Part shown: positions 1 through 14,164 of the stretch, in pieces
How positions within the stretch are numbered: the first letter of the stretch is position 1
Layout: each line of letters begins with the position of its first letter
Assembly (NCBI GenBank): GCA_020355165.1
Contig: CP070661.1
Coordinates: 2,788,348-2,839,953 of the forward strand
From: Burkholderiales bacterium
GTDB lineage: Bacteria; Pseudomonadota; Gammaproteobacteria; Burkholderiales; Burkholderiaceae_F
Length of the DNA stretch: 51,606 bases
Reading direction: 5' to 3'
The notes under the pieces: model-generated
The model's database searches: none
What the model was told of the DNA's origin: nothing
The model's input: only the letters and a program-made list of their open reading frames with translations
Translations under genes and position numbers: made by a program

Positions 1-1
1 C

Positions 2-3355
<3,354 letters not shown>

Positions 3356-3363
3356 GACAGGCG

Positions 3364-4848
<1,485 letters not shown>

Positions 4849-4872
4849 CCCGTCGGCGACGCCGCCGTCGGG
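4849..4872 (+). terminator. Hairpin directly after gltD (possible terminator)
   Basis: CCCGTCGGCG at 4849-4858 pairs with CGCCGTCGGG at 4863-4872 with one mismatch, starting one base after the gltD stop. No T-tract follows, so it may be a pause or mRNA-end hairpin rather than an intrinsic terminator. Confidence 0.35.
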
Positions 4873-4921
4873 CCCGGCGCTCAATGCGAACCGTGCCCTG
4901 AATGCCGGGCTGAATCTACAG

Positions 4922-6037
4922 ATGCCGCGCCCCGAATCCGCCGTGACCGAGCCCCGCCGGGAAATTGCCCGCATCACGTTGAGCGTGCTGACGATCGGCC
5001 TGCTGATCCTCGGCGCGCTGTGGATCCTGCGCCCGTTCCTCGGCGCCGTGATCTGGGCGACGATGGTCGTCGCCGCCACCTGGCCGGCGCTGATCTGGCT
5101 GCAGGAGCGGCTGTGGGGCCGCCGCTGGCTGGCCACCACGCTGATGACCTCGACCCTGCTGCTGGTGTTCGTCGTGCCGCTGTTGCTGGCGATCGTCACG
5201 ATCGTCGTCGAGGCGGACCGGCTGGTCGGCTGGGCCAAGAGCCTCGCCGAGCTGCACATGTCGCCGCCGCCGGAGTTCGTCGCCAACCTGCCGATCATCG
5301 GGCCAAGGATCACCGCCGCCTGGGAGCAGGCGGTCGCCGCGGGCGCGGAGGGGCTGATCGCCCGACTGGCGCCCTACGCGAACAACATCGTCCGCTGGTT
5401 CGTTGCCGAGGTCGGCAGCGTCGGCTTCCTGATCGTGCAATTCCTGCTCACCGTGGTGCTGGCGGCGGTGATGTACACCAGCGGCGAGGCGGGCGCGGCG
5501 ACCGTGCGGCGCTTTGGCCGGCGGCTTGCCGGCGAGCGCGGCGACAACGCGGTGGTGCTGGCCGGCCAGGCAATCCGCGCGGTGGCGCTCGGTGTCGGAG
5601 TGACGGCCATCGTGCAGTCGGTGGCCGGCGGCGTCGCGCTCGCCATCGTCGGCGTTCCGTTCGCCGGCCTGCTGACCGCCGTGATGTTCATGCTGTGCAT
5701 CGCCCAGCTCGGGCCGACGCTGGTGCTCGTGCCGGCCGTGATCTGGACCTTCTGGAGCGGCGCGACCGGCTGGGGCATCTTCCTCGTACTGTGCACCGCG
5801 GTGATCGGCACGATGGACAACTTCCTGCGGCCGATCCTGATCAGGCGCGGCGCCGACCTGCCGCTGCTGCTGATCCTCGCCGGCGTGATCGGCGGCCTGA
5901 TCGCTTTCGGACTGGTCGGCATCTTCGTCGGCCCCGTGCTGCTCGCGGTGGCCTACAAGCTGCTCGACGACTGGATCTCCGAGGTCGACCTGCCGCCGGC
6001 CGACGCGCCGCAGGGCAAGGGCAGCGCCACGCCGTAA
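4922..6037 (+). CDS. AI-2E/PerM-family membrane permease
   Basis: This 371-residue polytopic membrane protein belongs to the PerM/YdiK/TqsA-like superfamily, usually annotated as AI-2E family transporter. An N-terminal pair of membrane segments (about residues 18-60 and 72-98) is followed by a soluble stretch. A C-terminal block of several hydrophobic helices contains the motif GTMDNFLRPILIRRGADLPLLLILAGVIGG, split here only for description; the DNFLRP and GADLP elements are hallmarks of the family. Family members include AI-2 exporters and Na+/H+ antiporters, so the substrate cannot be called. It is monocistronic, lies after gltD, and converges with the hydrolase that ends 15 bases downstream. 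The family call is secure and the function unknown. Confidence 0.88.
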   Translation: MPRPESAVTEPRREIARITLSVLTIGLLILGALWILRPFLGAVIWATMVVAATWPALIWLQERLWGRRWLATTLMTSTLLLVFVVPLLLAIVTIVVEADRLVGWAKSLAELHMSPPPEFVANLPIIGPRITAAWEQAVAAGAEGLIARLAPYANNIVRWFVAEVGSVGFLIVQFLLTVVLAAVMYTSGEAGAATVRRFGRRLAGERGDNAVVLAGQAIRAVALGVGVTAIVQSVAGGVALAIVGVPFAGLLTAVMFMLCIAQLGPTLVLVPAVIWTFWSGATGWGIFLVLCTAVIGTMDNFLRPILIRRGADLPLLLILAGVIGGLIAFGLVGIFVGPVLLAVAYKLLDDWISEVDLPPADAPQGKGSATP

Positions 6038-6067
6038 AAGCCGGCGACGCGCTCAGCGCGTGTCGGC
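6036..6067 (-). terminator. Terminator-like hairpin for the hydrolase gene
   Basis: On the minus strand, a GC-rich imperfect inverted repeat (GCCGACACGCG ... CGCGTCGCCGGC, loop about CTGAG) spans 6067 to 6040 and is followed by CTTTTAC. It overlaps the last codons of the hydrolase gene and sits between two convergent genes, as an intrinsic terminator would. Confidence 0.45.
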
Positions 6068-7525
6068 GTGCACTGCCTGATCGAGCCGGCCGACGATCAC
6101 CGCGAAGAAGGGGTTGCTGCGCAGCCGCGCCAGGCTGCCCAGCGGCACGACCAGCGCGCCGATCTCGCCGCGCGGCGCCTCGCCACCGAGGGTGAACCGC
6201 TGTCCGTCATCGTGCGCGGCGGGAGTCAGCCCATACAGCGGGTCGTCGACCGGCATCGGCACCGCGAGGTGCCCGAGCGACAGCACCTGATCGGGCCACT
6301 GCAGTCCGAGCTCGGTCGTGGCGATGTCCCGCTGGCCGGCCTCGCGCACGCGCTCGACGACTTCGGTGGTCGCGGCCGAGCGGTTGCCAATGATCGCCAG
6401 CCGGAAAGGCAGCGCCGGCGCGCCGGCGAACTTGTCGAACGCGTCCCTGGGACCCGGGGCGATCAGGCCGGCGAGGAACTCCTCCCGGTTGACGTCGAAG
6501 ACCACCAGCTCGTGGCCGCGCGCTGGCAGGCGCAGGAACAGCCGCCAAACGACGTCGGCGGCGTTCACCGTCGAGTCCACCATCGACTGGAACGCCGTGA
6601 TCATCGGCATGCGGTCGAGCTTGCCCGCCGATGCCGCCGACCGCATCCGTGCGTCGAGTTCGCGGGTCAGCCGCCAGATCTGATGGGCGGCATTGACCGG
6701 AAAGGAGTTGTACTTGAACGGGTCGTACTCGGGCAGCACGTCGAGCCAGCCTGCCTTCTCCAGCCCCGGCACGAACGACAGTGTTTCGGCCGCCCTTGTC
6801 ATGACGGCGAATTCCGATACGCCGATGGCGGGCGAGAAAAGGAGCAGCCGCTTCGGCATCGGCAGCGAGGGATCTTCGATCGCCTTCAGTGCGTAGAGCA
6901 GCGCCAGCGGCGCGCCGGTGGAATAGCCGGCGATGTAGAACGCCTTGCCGTGGCCTGCCAGCGAAGCTGCGTGGCGGGCGGCAATCGCCACGGCGGCGTC
7001 CCAGTCCTGCCAGGTGACCCGGGTCAGTGCCGCCGGCGCCGTGCCATGCCCCGGCAGCCGCAGCGCGACTACGTCGAAGCCGCGCTCATGCAGCGCCCGG
7101 CCCACGGCGCGCAGCGAATACGGTGCATCGCTCAGACCGTGCAGCAGCAGCACCGCGCCGCGCGGCGCCGCTGCCTTCGTCACGCTCGAGCGGTTGCCGC
7201 TGCCGCCGAGCGCCAGCCGCGCCACCGGCGAGCCGGGGGTATAGCGACCGTAAGGCCACCTGTCGGCCGCCGCAGGATCGTCGTAGACGCGCCGCTGCAG
7301 TTCGGCGAACAGGCGCGCCTCCTGGTCGAGATAGGCGGCGAAGGTCGTCGGCGCATCGGCCCGACTGGCGCTGAACTCGGCCTGCAGCCCAATCCGGTGC
7401 CAGGCGGAAAGATCGGGCAGCCGCCACCACGCCTGCGCGGCGAAGCCCACGGCCACGGCGATCCACAGCGCAGCCAGCAGCGCCACGGCCTTGACGGCCA
7501 GCCGGTATGCGTTGCGCGGTGTCAT
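6053..7525 (-). CDS. Membrane-anchored alpha/beta hydrolase
   Basis: The protein has 490 residues. An N-terminal hydrophobic segment (about residues 11-33, after MTPRNAYRLAVK) probably anchors it in the inner membrane with the catalytic domain in the periplasm. The alpha/beta hydrolase fold is shown by VLLLHG at 125-130 (oxyanion region), LRLPGHG near 155-161, and the nucleophile elbow GYSTG at 200-204, making S202 the likely nucleophile. A C-terminal SLGHLAVP supplies a candidate catalytic histidine. The ATG at 7525 is chosen because the homology and the anchor begin there; the open frame continues upstream to 7924 without recognisable sequence. It resembles lysophospholipase/esterase-type hydrolases, but the substrate is unknown. 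Confidence 0.85.
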   Translation of the reverse strand: MTPRNAYRLAVKAVALLAALWIAVAVGFAAQAWWRLPDLSAWHRIGLQAEFSASRADAPTTFAAYLDQEARLFAELQRRVYDDPAAADRWPYGRYTPGSPVARLALGGSGNRSSVTKAAAPRGAVLLLHGLSDAPYSLRAVGRALHERGFDVVALRLPGHGTAPAALTRVTWQDWDAAVAIAARHAASLAGHGKAFYIAGYSTGAPLALLYALKAIEDPSLPMPKRLLLFSPAIGVSEFAVMTRAAETLSFVPGLEKAGWLDVLPEYDPFKYNSFPVNAAHQIWRLTRELDARMRSAASAGKLDRMPMITAFQSMVDSTVNAADVVWRLFLRLPARGHELVVFDVNREEFLAGLIAPGPRDAFDKFAGAPALPFRLAIIGNRSAATTEVVERVREAGQRDIATTELGLQWPDQVLSLGHLAVPMPVDDPLYGLTPAAHDDGQRFTLGGEAPRGEIGALVVPLGSLARLRSNPFFAVIVGRLDQAVHADTR

Positions 7526-7565
7526 CGACGGCAGCAGCGCCCGTAGCAGGCGCGGTTGTGACCGC

Positions 7566-8156
7566 TCACGGCGGGCCGAGGAGGAGGCGGGCGTTCCGGG
7601 CGCCACCCGCGCAAGAGCGGTAGACGGGGACGAGGGGACCGGGCGGCGTCCAGGCGCCGACGCGCAGCGCCATCGAGCTCGGCATGCCGGTGCGCTCCGT
7701 CGCCGCGCATTCCTCGCGCCGAGCCCCTGTCTCCAGCGCCAGGCCGAGCCGCTTGTCGCCGCGCGGGCCGATCGGAACCGCGCCGCCGAATCTTTCCAGC
7801 CACAGCAGCGCGTCGGCGAGGTCGTCGCCGACGCGGTGTGTGTTGGCGAAAGCCGACATGATGACGAAGCCGCCGAGCCGCCCGGCGCCGAAGATCGGCA
7901 GCCGGCCTGACGGCAGGCCAGCATACGTCACCATGGCGCCGAGCAGGTGGCGATCGGCGGTGCGCGCCGGTTGCGCCCGCGCATCGAAGCGCCGGCAGTC
8001 CGCGTCCGGACGTACCTGAGCCGTTTGGCCCGGCAGCGCGCAGTGGCAGACGAGGCCTCCGCCCGCCTGAAAGCCCGCGTGGCGATCCGGCGCTCGCGCC
8101 CCGCATCGGGGCCCGGGCCCGAGCGAGGCGGGAACATCGATCAGCGGCTGGTTCAA
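7566..8156 (-). CDS. Unrecognised protein upstream of the hydrolase
   Basis: I do not recognise a family. The frame shows strongly GC-biased third positions throughout its 3' half, and the protein looks ordered, with segments such as LPIFGAGRLGGFVIM, ANTHRVGDDLADALLWLERFGG and VPIGPRGDKRLGLALETGA. That is typical of real coding sequence rather than a shadow frame. The start is unclear: TTG at 8156 would give 196 residues, and an in-frame ATG at the MVTYAGLPSG segment would give a shorter protein. It may form a two-gene unit with the hydrolase 40 bases downstream. Several cysteines (such as VCHCALPG and DADCRRFD) could indicate a secreted or disulfide-bonded protein, but this is inference. Confidence 0.5.
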   Translation of the reverse strand: MNQPLIDVPASLGPGPRCGARAPDRHAGFQAGGGLVCHCALPGQTAQVRPDADCRRFDARAQPARTADRHLLGAMVTYAGLPSGRLPIFGAGRLGGFVIMSAFANTHRVGDDLADALLWLERFGGAVPIGPRGDKRLGLALETGARREECAATERTGMPSSMALRVGAWTPPGPLVPVYRSCAGGARNARLLLGPP

Positions 8157-8241
8157 CTGCGGCAAACTACGGCCTGCCTCCGGGCCGACGCAGCGCTCGG
8201 CCCGCAGGCAGTTGCCGCGTCGACACCAGGAAAGTCCGCCC

Positions 8242-9462
8242 ATGACCTCTGCACTCTGGCGTGTTGCCTGTCCCATCGCCGCCGCCGCCGTCATCGCCGG
8301 CTGCTCGAAGCAGGCCGCGCCGCCGCCGCAGCGGCCGGCGCCCGAGGTGTCGGTGGTCACGGTGCAGCCGCGCACCGTCCCGGCGGTCGCCAGCTTCGTC
8401 GCGCAGACGGAGAGCTCGCGCCAGGTCGACATCGTCGCCCGGGTGTCCGGCTTCCTCGACAGGATCGCCTACAAGGAGGGCGACCTGGTGCGCGAAGGGC
8501 AGCTGCTGTTCCAGCTCGACCGCAAGCCTTTCCAGGCGCAGCTGGAAGCGGCGCGCGGCGAACTGCAGGCGCAGCAGGCGCGCTTGACCACCGCCGAGGC
8601 GACGCTGGCGCGCGTGAAGCCGCTGGCCGCGCAGAACGCGCTTTCGCAGGCCGATCTCGACAGGGCGCAGGGCGAGTACGACGCATCGAAGGCGGCGGTG
8701 TTCGCGGCGCGGGCGAAGGTGACCGAGGCGGAACTGAACCTCGGCTACGCCACCATCCGCTCGCCGGTGACCGGGCTGGCCAGTCGCGCCGCGCAGCGCG
8801 AAGGCGCCTACCTGAACGCCATGTCGCCGGATTCGAAGCTCACCTACGTCGCGGCGGTCGACCCGATCTGGGTCACCTTCAGCGTGTCGCAGAACCAGGT
8901 CGCCAAGACCCGCGAGATGGTCGAGCAGCGGCAGATCATCGAACCGAAGGGCAAGCACTACGAGGTCGAGCTGGTGCTGTCCGACGGCGCGCGTTATCCG
9001 TACGCCGGCAAGATCAGCTTCGCCGACCCGTCGTTCAGCCAGGACACCGGCTCGTTCATGGTGCGCGCGGTGCTGCCCAACCCGAAGATGGACCTGCGGC
9101 CCGGCATGTTCGTCACCGCGTACCTCAAGGGCGCGGTGCGGCCGGACGCCATCGTGGTGCCGCAGCTCGCCGTGCAGCAGGGTTCGAACGGCCACCTCGT
9201 CTACGTCGTCAACGAAGCGGGGACGGCCGAGGTCCGGCCGGTCGTGGTCGGCGACTACATCGGCGAGAAGGACATCGTGGTGGTCAGCGGACTGCACCGC
9301 GGCGACCGCGTGGTGGTCGACGGCGTGCTCAAGGTGGTGCCCGGGCGGCCGGTGCGGATCGTCGAGCCCGGCGCCCAGCCGGCCGATGCCGCCACCAAGG
9401 CGGCGTCGAAGGCGGGCGAAGCCCCCGGCGCGGCGGCCAAGGCCGGCGGGGCGAAGAAGTAG
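8242..9462 (+). CDS. RND efflux periplasmic adaptor (membrane fusion) lipoprotein
   Basis: The 406-residue adaptor of a tripartite RND pump bridges the inner-membrane transporter and the outer-membrane channel. The signal peptide ends in a lipobox VIAGC with C21 as the lipidated residue. The body shows the lipoyl/barrel order: a first half-motif (VDIVARVSGFLDRIAYKEGDLV), a coiled-coil hairpin around residues 95-155, a second lipoyl half (IRSPVTGLASRAAQREGAYL), then beta-barrel and membrane-proximal domains, and a low-complexity Ala/Lys tail. ATG 8242 is preferred over the in-frame TTG at 8212 because AGGAAAG at 8228-8234 is well spaced and the signal peptide begins there. It is first in an operon with the pump and channel. 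Confidence 0.95.
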   Translation: MTSALWRVACPIAAAAVIAGCSKQAAPPPQRPAPEVSVVTVQPRTVPAVASFVAQTESSRQVDIVARVSGFLDRIAYKEGDLVREGQLLFQLDRKPFQAQLEAARGELQAQQARLTTAEATLARVKPLAAQNALSQADLDRAQGEYDASKAAVFAARAKVTEAELNLGYATIRSPVTGLASRAAQREGAYLNAMSPDSKLTYVAAVDPIWVTFSVSQNQVAKTREMVEQRQIIEPKGKHYEVELVLSDGARYPYAGKISFADPSFSQDTGSFMVRAVLPNPKMDLRPGMFVTAYLKGAVRPDAIVVPQLAVQQGSNGHLVYVVNEAGTAEVRPVVVGDYIGEKDIVVVSGLHRGDRVVVDGVLKVVPGRPVRIVEPGAQPADAATKAASKAGEAPGAAAKAGGAKK

Positions 9463-9471
9463 GCGCACGCG

Positions 9472-12400
9472 ATGTTCACCCACTTCTTCATCGACCGGCC
9501 GGTTCTGTCGTCGGTCATCTCGATCCTGATCCTGCTCGGCGGCCTGGTCGCCATGTGGGTGACGCCGATCTCGCAGTACCCGGAGCTCGCACCGCCGCAG
9601 GTGCAGGTGACCGCGCGCTACCCAGGCGCGACGGCGGAAGTGATCGCCAACACGGTGGCCGCGCCGATCGAGGCGCAGATCAACGGCGTCGACAACCTGC
9701 TGTACTTCAACTCGGTCAGCTCGTCTTCCGGCAACGTGACGATCACGATCGTGTTCAAGCCGGGCAGCGACCCGGACATCAACCAGGTCAACGTGCAGAA
9801 CCGCGTCAGCCAGGCCACGCCGATGCTGCCGCAGGTGGTGACGCAGCAGGGCATCACGGTCGACAAGAAGTCCGCGAGCCTGATGATGGTGCTGTCGATT
9901 TTCTCGCCCGACGACCGCTACGACGCCACCTACATCGACAACTACGCCAACCTGTACGTGCTCGAGGAGCTGAAGCGGCTGCCGGGCGCCAACCGCGCCT
10001 CCATGTTCGGCCTGCCCGACATCGCCATGCGCGTGTGGCTTCGTCCCGACCGCATGGCGCAGCTCGGCATCTCGGTGCAGGAGGTGGCCAGCGCGATCCA
10101 GGGCCAGAACCAGACCTTCGGCATCGGCCAGATCGGCGCCGAGCCGACGGTGGCCGGCGTGCAGCAGACCTTCGTCGTCACCGCGCAGGGGCTGCTCACC
10201 AAGCCGGAGGAGTTCGAGGACATCATCGTGCGCACCGCGCAGACGGGCACCGCGATCGTCCGCCTGAAGGACATCGGCCGGGTCGAGCTCGCCAAACGCG
10301 ACTACTCGATCGCCAGCCGGATGAATGGCAAGACGGCGACCACGATCGGCATCTACCAGCAGCCGGGAGCGAACGCCGTCGAGACGGCGCGGGCGGTGCG
10401 CACGCGGCTGGAGGAGCTGAAGGCGCAGTTCCCCACCGGGCTCGACTACAAGATCGTGCTGGACACCAGCCTGTTCACGCTGAACTCGATCGACAAGGTG
10501 GTGCACACCTTCTTCGAGGCGGTGGTGCTGGTCATCCTGGTGGTGTTCCTGTTCCTGCAGTCGCTGCGCGCGACCATCATCCCGATCCTCGCCGTGCCGG
10601 TGTCGATCGTCGGCACCTTCGTCGGCATGCACCTGCTCGGCTTCTCGATCAACATGCTGACGTTGTTCGGCATGATCCTGGCCATCGGCCTGGTGGTCGA
10701 CGACGCGATCGTGGTGGTCGAGAACGTCGAGACCAACATGAGCAAGCACGGCCTGTCGGCGCTCGAGGCGTCGAAGCGGGCGATGACCGAGATCGCCGGC
10801 GCGCTGATCTCGATCGTGCTGGTGCTGGTGGCGGTGTTCCTGCCGGTGGCCTTCCTCGGCGGCGTGACCGGCACCCTGTACCAGCAGTTCGCGATCACCA
10901 TCGCCATCTCGGTGGTGATCTCGGGGATCATGGCGCTGACCCTGTCGCCGGCGCTGGCCGCCATCATCATCAAGGCGCACCACGGCGAGAAGAAGGGCTT
11001 CTTCCGCTGGTTCGACAACGGCTTCGCCCGCCTGACCTCGGGCTACGTCGGCATCGTCGCGCGGGCCATCCGCGGCTGGCCGATCGCGCTCGCCGCCTTC
11101 GCCGCGGTGATCGTCGGCATCGTGCTGATGTTCCGTGTGCTGCCCGGCAGCTTCGTGCCGGACGAGGACCAGGGGTACTTCTTCGCCATCGTCGAGGCGC
11201 CGGACACCGCCAGCCAGTCGTACGTCGGCGCGCTGGCCGACCGGGCGCAGGCAATCGTCTCGGCCGACCCGGCGGTGCAGGACGTGGCGCTGGTCAACGG
11301 CTACAGCCTGGTCGACGGGCAGTTACGCAATAACGCCGCGGTGCTGTTCGCTTCACTGAAGCCGTTCGAGGAGCGTACTGACCCATCGCTGCTTTCGTTC
11401 GCCGCGCTGCCACGGCTGAACAAGCAGTTCGCGGCGCTGCGGGAGGGCTTCGTCTTCGCGCTGAACCCGCCGTCGATCCCGGGGCTCGGCACGACCGGCG
11501 GCTTCGAGTTCTACCTGCAGAACCGCGGCGCGGGCGACCCGCGCGCCACCGGGGCGGCGCTGCAGGCCTTCCTCGCCGCGGCCCGCCAGCGGCCGGAGCT
11601 GGCCGGCGTGTCGACGACCTTCCGTGCCGCCACGCAGCAGCTGTTCGTCGACCTCGACCGCAGCAAGGCGGAGGTCCTCGGCGTGCCGGTGCAGGAGGCC
11701 TTCCAGACGATGCAGAGCTTCTTCGGCTCGTCGATCGCCGGCCAGTTCAGCCAGTTCAGCCGGGTCTGGTGGGTGGTGCTGCAGGCCGATGCCGGGTATC
11801 GCGTCAACCCCGACGACTTCAGCAAGGTCTACGTACGCTCGCGCACCGGCAAGATGGTGCCGCTGTCGGCGCTGATCACCGTGCGCTACGTCGCCGCGCC
11901 CAAGCTGCTCGAGCGCTTCAACGGTTTCCCTGCGGTGAAGGTCACCGGCAACCCGGCCGAGGGCTACAGCTCCGGCCAGGCGATCGCCGCGATGGAGGCG
12001 GTGGCGCGCGAGACGCTGCCGGCGGACTTCTCGTTCGCCTGGGCCGGACAGGCGCTGCAGGAGAAGGAGTCGGGCAGCACCTCGTCGATCGCCTTCGTCG
12101 CCGGCCTGATCGTGGTGTTCCTGCTGCTGGCGGCGCAGTTCGAGAAGTGGACGCTGCCGCTGGCGGTGGTGCTGACCGTGCCGATCGCCGTCCTCGGTGC
12201 GCTGCTGCTGACCTGGGCCCGCGGACTGGAGAACGACGTGTACTTCCAGGTCGGCCTGGTGACGCTGGTCGGCCTGTCGGCGAAGAACGCGATCCTGATC
12301 TGCGAAGTGGCGATCGAGCACGTGCGCGCCGGCATGTCGGTGCTCGACTCGGCGCTTGAAGCGGCGCGGGCGCGGCTGCGCGCGATCGTGATGACCTCGC

Positions 12401-12654
12401 TCGCCTTCGGCCTGGGCTGCGTGCCGCTGGCGCTCGCCTCCGGGCCCGGCGCCAACAGCCTGCGGGCGATCGGCACCGGGGTGATCGGCGGCATCCTCGC
12501 CTCGACCTTCGTCGCGATCCTGTTCTCGCCGCTGTTCTTCTGGATTCTGGAAACGATGAGCGAGCGGTTGGCCGGCAACAAGCGGGCGGCCGCGACCGCC
12601 CATGGTGGTGCGGCGCCCGCGGCGGCAGCGCACGCGAAGCGGGAGGGCGACTGA
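9472..12654 (+). CDS. RND multidrug efflux transporter (HAE1 type)
   Basis: This 1060-residue inner-membrane proton-driven exporter is of the AcrB/MexB class. It begins with the classical MFTHFFIDRPVLSSVISI, has TM1, a large periplasmic porter domain, the central helix block with GLVVDDAIVVVENVE (the intramembrane aspartate pair of TM4 that relays protons), and the second half with the TM10 motif LSAKNAILICEVA. Length is normal for the class. The start lies 9 bases after the adaptor stop. The HAE1 family exports drugs, dyes or solvents; the substrate cannot be read from sequence. No local TetR-type regulator is present next to the operon. Confidence 0.97.
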   Translation: MFTHFFIDRPVLSSVISILILLGGLVAMWVTPISQYPELAPPQVQVTARYPGATAEVIANTVAAPIEAQINGVDNLLYFNSVSSSSGNVTITIVFKPGSDPDINQVNVQNRVSQATPMLPQVVTQQGITVDKKSASLMMVLSIFSPDDRYDATYIDNYANLYVLEELKRLPGANRASMFGLPDIAMRVWLRPDRMAQLGISVQEVASAIQGQNQTFGIGQIGAEPTVAGVQQTFVVTAQGLLTKPEEFEDIIVRTAQTGTAIVRLKDIGRVELAKRDYSIASRMNGKTATTIGIYQQPGANAVETARAVRTRLEELKAQFPTGLDYKIVLDTSLFTLNSIDKVVHTFFEAVVLVILVVFLFLQSLRATIIPILAVPVSIVGTFVGMHLLGFSINMLTLFGMILAIGLVVDDAIVVVENVETNMSKHGLSALEASKRAMTEIAGALISIVLVLVAVFLPVAFLGGVTGTLYQQFAITIAISVVISGIMALTLSPALAAIIIKAHHGEKKGFFRWFDNGFARLTSGYVGIVARAIRGWPIALAAFAAVIVGIVLMFRVLPGSFVPDEDQGYFFAIVEAPDTASQSYVGALADRAQAIVSADPAVQDVALVNGYSLVDGQLRNNAAVLFASLKPFEERTDPSLLSFAALPRLNKQFAALREGFVFALNPPSIPGLGTTGGFEFYLQNRGAGDPRATGAALQAFLAAARQRPELAGVSTTFRAATQQLFVDLDRSKAEVLGVPVQEAFQTMQSFFGSSIAGQFSQFSRVWWVVLQADAGYRVNPDDFSKVYVRSRTGKMVPLSALITVRYVAAPKLLERFNGFPAVKVTGNPAEGYSSGQAIAAMEAVARETLPADFSFAWAGQALQEKESGSTSSIAFVAGLIVVFLLLAAQFEKWTLPLAVVLTVPIAVLGALLLTWARGLENDVYFQVGLVTLVGLSAKNAILICEVAIEHVRAGMSVLDSALEAARARLRAIVMTSLAFGLGCVPLALASGPGANSLRAIGTGVIGGILASTFVAILFSPLFFWILETMSERLAGNKRAAATAHGGAAPAAAAHAKREGD

Positions 12655-12655
12655 C

Positions 12656-14146
12656 ATGCGGGGCCTGGCGCGAATCTTCCGCGCGGCGCCGCGGGCCGCT
12701 GCGGGTACCGCGCTGGCGGCGCTGCTGCTTGTCGGCTGCACCGTTGGCCCCGACTACCGGCGGCCGGAGGTCGCGACGCCGGAGAAATGGCGCATCGACT
12801 ACGGGCAGGCGGCCGACGTGGCCAACACCCGCTGGTGGGAGCAGTTCGGCGATGTGGTGCTGAACGGGCTGATCGAGGAAGCGCTGCGCGGCAACCTCGA
12901 CATTCGCCTGGCAGCGGCGCGGGTCGACCGATTCATCGGCGGGCTGACCACGACCCGTTCGCAGTTCTATCCGCAGTTCGGCTACAGCCTGGACGCGGGC
13001 CGCAGCCGGTCGAGCCGTGTGGGACAGCCGCCGATCCCGCAGCCCGGCGATCCATACACCAGCCTTTACCAGGGAGCGCTCGGCGCCCAGTGGCAGATCG
13101 ACCTGTTCGGCCGCGTCCGCCGCCAGAGCGAGGCGGCCCAGGCGCAGGTCTATGCGACCGAGCAGGGCCGACGCGGCGTCGTGCTGTCGGTGGTGAGCGG
13201 CGTGGCGGCGGCCTACATCGGCCTGCGGGCGCTCGACCGGCAGCTCGAGATCGCCCAGGCTACCGCCGCCAACTATGCCGAGACGCGGCGCATCTTCGAA
13301 CTGCGCTTCAAGGGTGGCGTGGTGTCGCAGGTCGAGGTCTCGCAGGTCGAGTCGCAGTACCAGCAGGCACTGGCGGCGATCCCGACCATCGAGCAGCAGG
13401 TGGCGGCGCAGGAGAACCTGATCAGCATCCTGCTCGGGCGCAACCCGGGGCCGATCGAGCGCGGCAAGGCGATCGACCAACTCGTCGCCCCGGCGATTCC
13501 GGCCGACCTGCCCTCGACGCTGCTCGAACGGCGACCGGACATCCTGCAGGCCGAGTTCAACCTCGTCGCCGCCAACGCCAGCATCGGCGTGGCGCGTTCG
13601 CTCTATTACCCGACGCTGTCGCTGACCGGCGCGCTCGGCTCGGTGAGCACCGCGCTCGGCGACTTTCTGAGCAGCGCGTCGGTCGCCTGGTCGATCGGCG
13701 CCGGGCTGGCCGGGCCGATTTTCACTTTCGGCGCCATCGAGGGTCAGGTGCAGTCGGCCGAGGCCGGGCAGCGCGAGGCGGTCGCCTTCTACCAGCAGAC
13801 CATCCTCGGCGCCTTCGGCGAAACCAACGACGCGCTGGTCGGCTCGCTGAAGAAGCGCGAGGAGGCCGAGGCGCAGGCCAGGCGCGTAGCGGCGCTGCGC
13901 GATTACGCGCGCCTGTCGCGGCTGAAGTTCGACAACGGCTATGCCGGCTACCTCGAGGTGCTCTACGCCGAGAACGAGCTGTTCAGCGGCGAGCTGACGT
14001 CGGTGCGCTCGCTGGCCGAGCGCTACGCGCAGATCGTCAGCGTCTTCCGCGCGGTTGGCGGCGGCTGGGTCGACGAGGCCGACAAGCTGGCTCCGCAGCC
14101 GCAGCTCGGGTCGCCATCTGCCGCGTCGTCAGGCACGCCGCGCTGA
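12656..14146 (+). CDS. Outer-membrane efflux lipoprotein (NodT/OprM family)
   Basis: The 496-residue TolC-like channel completes the RND pump. A signal peptide ends with lipobox LLVGC (C28), followed by TVGPDYRRPEV, the standard opening of NodT-family factors. Two repeated outer-membrane efflux halves follow, with LLERRPDILQAEFNLVAANASIGVARSLYYP in the middle of the second half (the RPD and A.A.IG.A...YP elements are diagnostic). The start ATG overlaps the end of the transporter by position only (1 base gap after TGA), so translation is probably coupled. Its stop codon faces the convergent cupin gene 18 bases away. Confidence 0.95.
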   Translation: MRGLARIFRAAPRAAAGTALAALLLVGCTVGPDYRRPEVATPEKWRIDYGQAADVANTRWWEQFGDVVLNGLIEEALRGNLDIRLAAARVDRFIGGLTTTRSQFYPQFGYSLDAGRSRSSRVGQPPIPQPGDPYTSLYQGALGAQWQIDLFGRVRRQSEAAQAQVYATEQGRRGVVLSVVSGVAAAYIGLRALDRQLEIAQATAANYAETRRIFELRFKGGVVSQVEVSQVESQYQQALAAIPTIEQQVAAQENLISILLGRNPGPIERGKAIDQLVAPAIPADLPSTLLERRPDILQAEFNLVAANASIGVARSLYYPTLSLTGALGSVSTALGDFLSSASVAWSIGAGLAGPIFTFGAIEGQVQSAEAGQREAVAFYQQTILGAFGETNDALVGSLKKREEAEAQARRVAALRDYARLSRLKFDNGYAGYLEVLYAENELFSGELTSVRSLAERYAQIVSVFRAVGGGWVDEADKLAPQPQLGSPSAASSGTPR

Positions 14147-14164
14147 GGCGTTGCCGGGCGCGGC

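Noticed and set aside
8167-10983. Open frame of about 940 codons on the minus strand across the RND operon
   Set aside because: Antisense shadow; the plus-strand adaptor and transporter have clear families and motifs.
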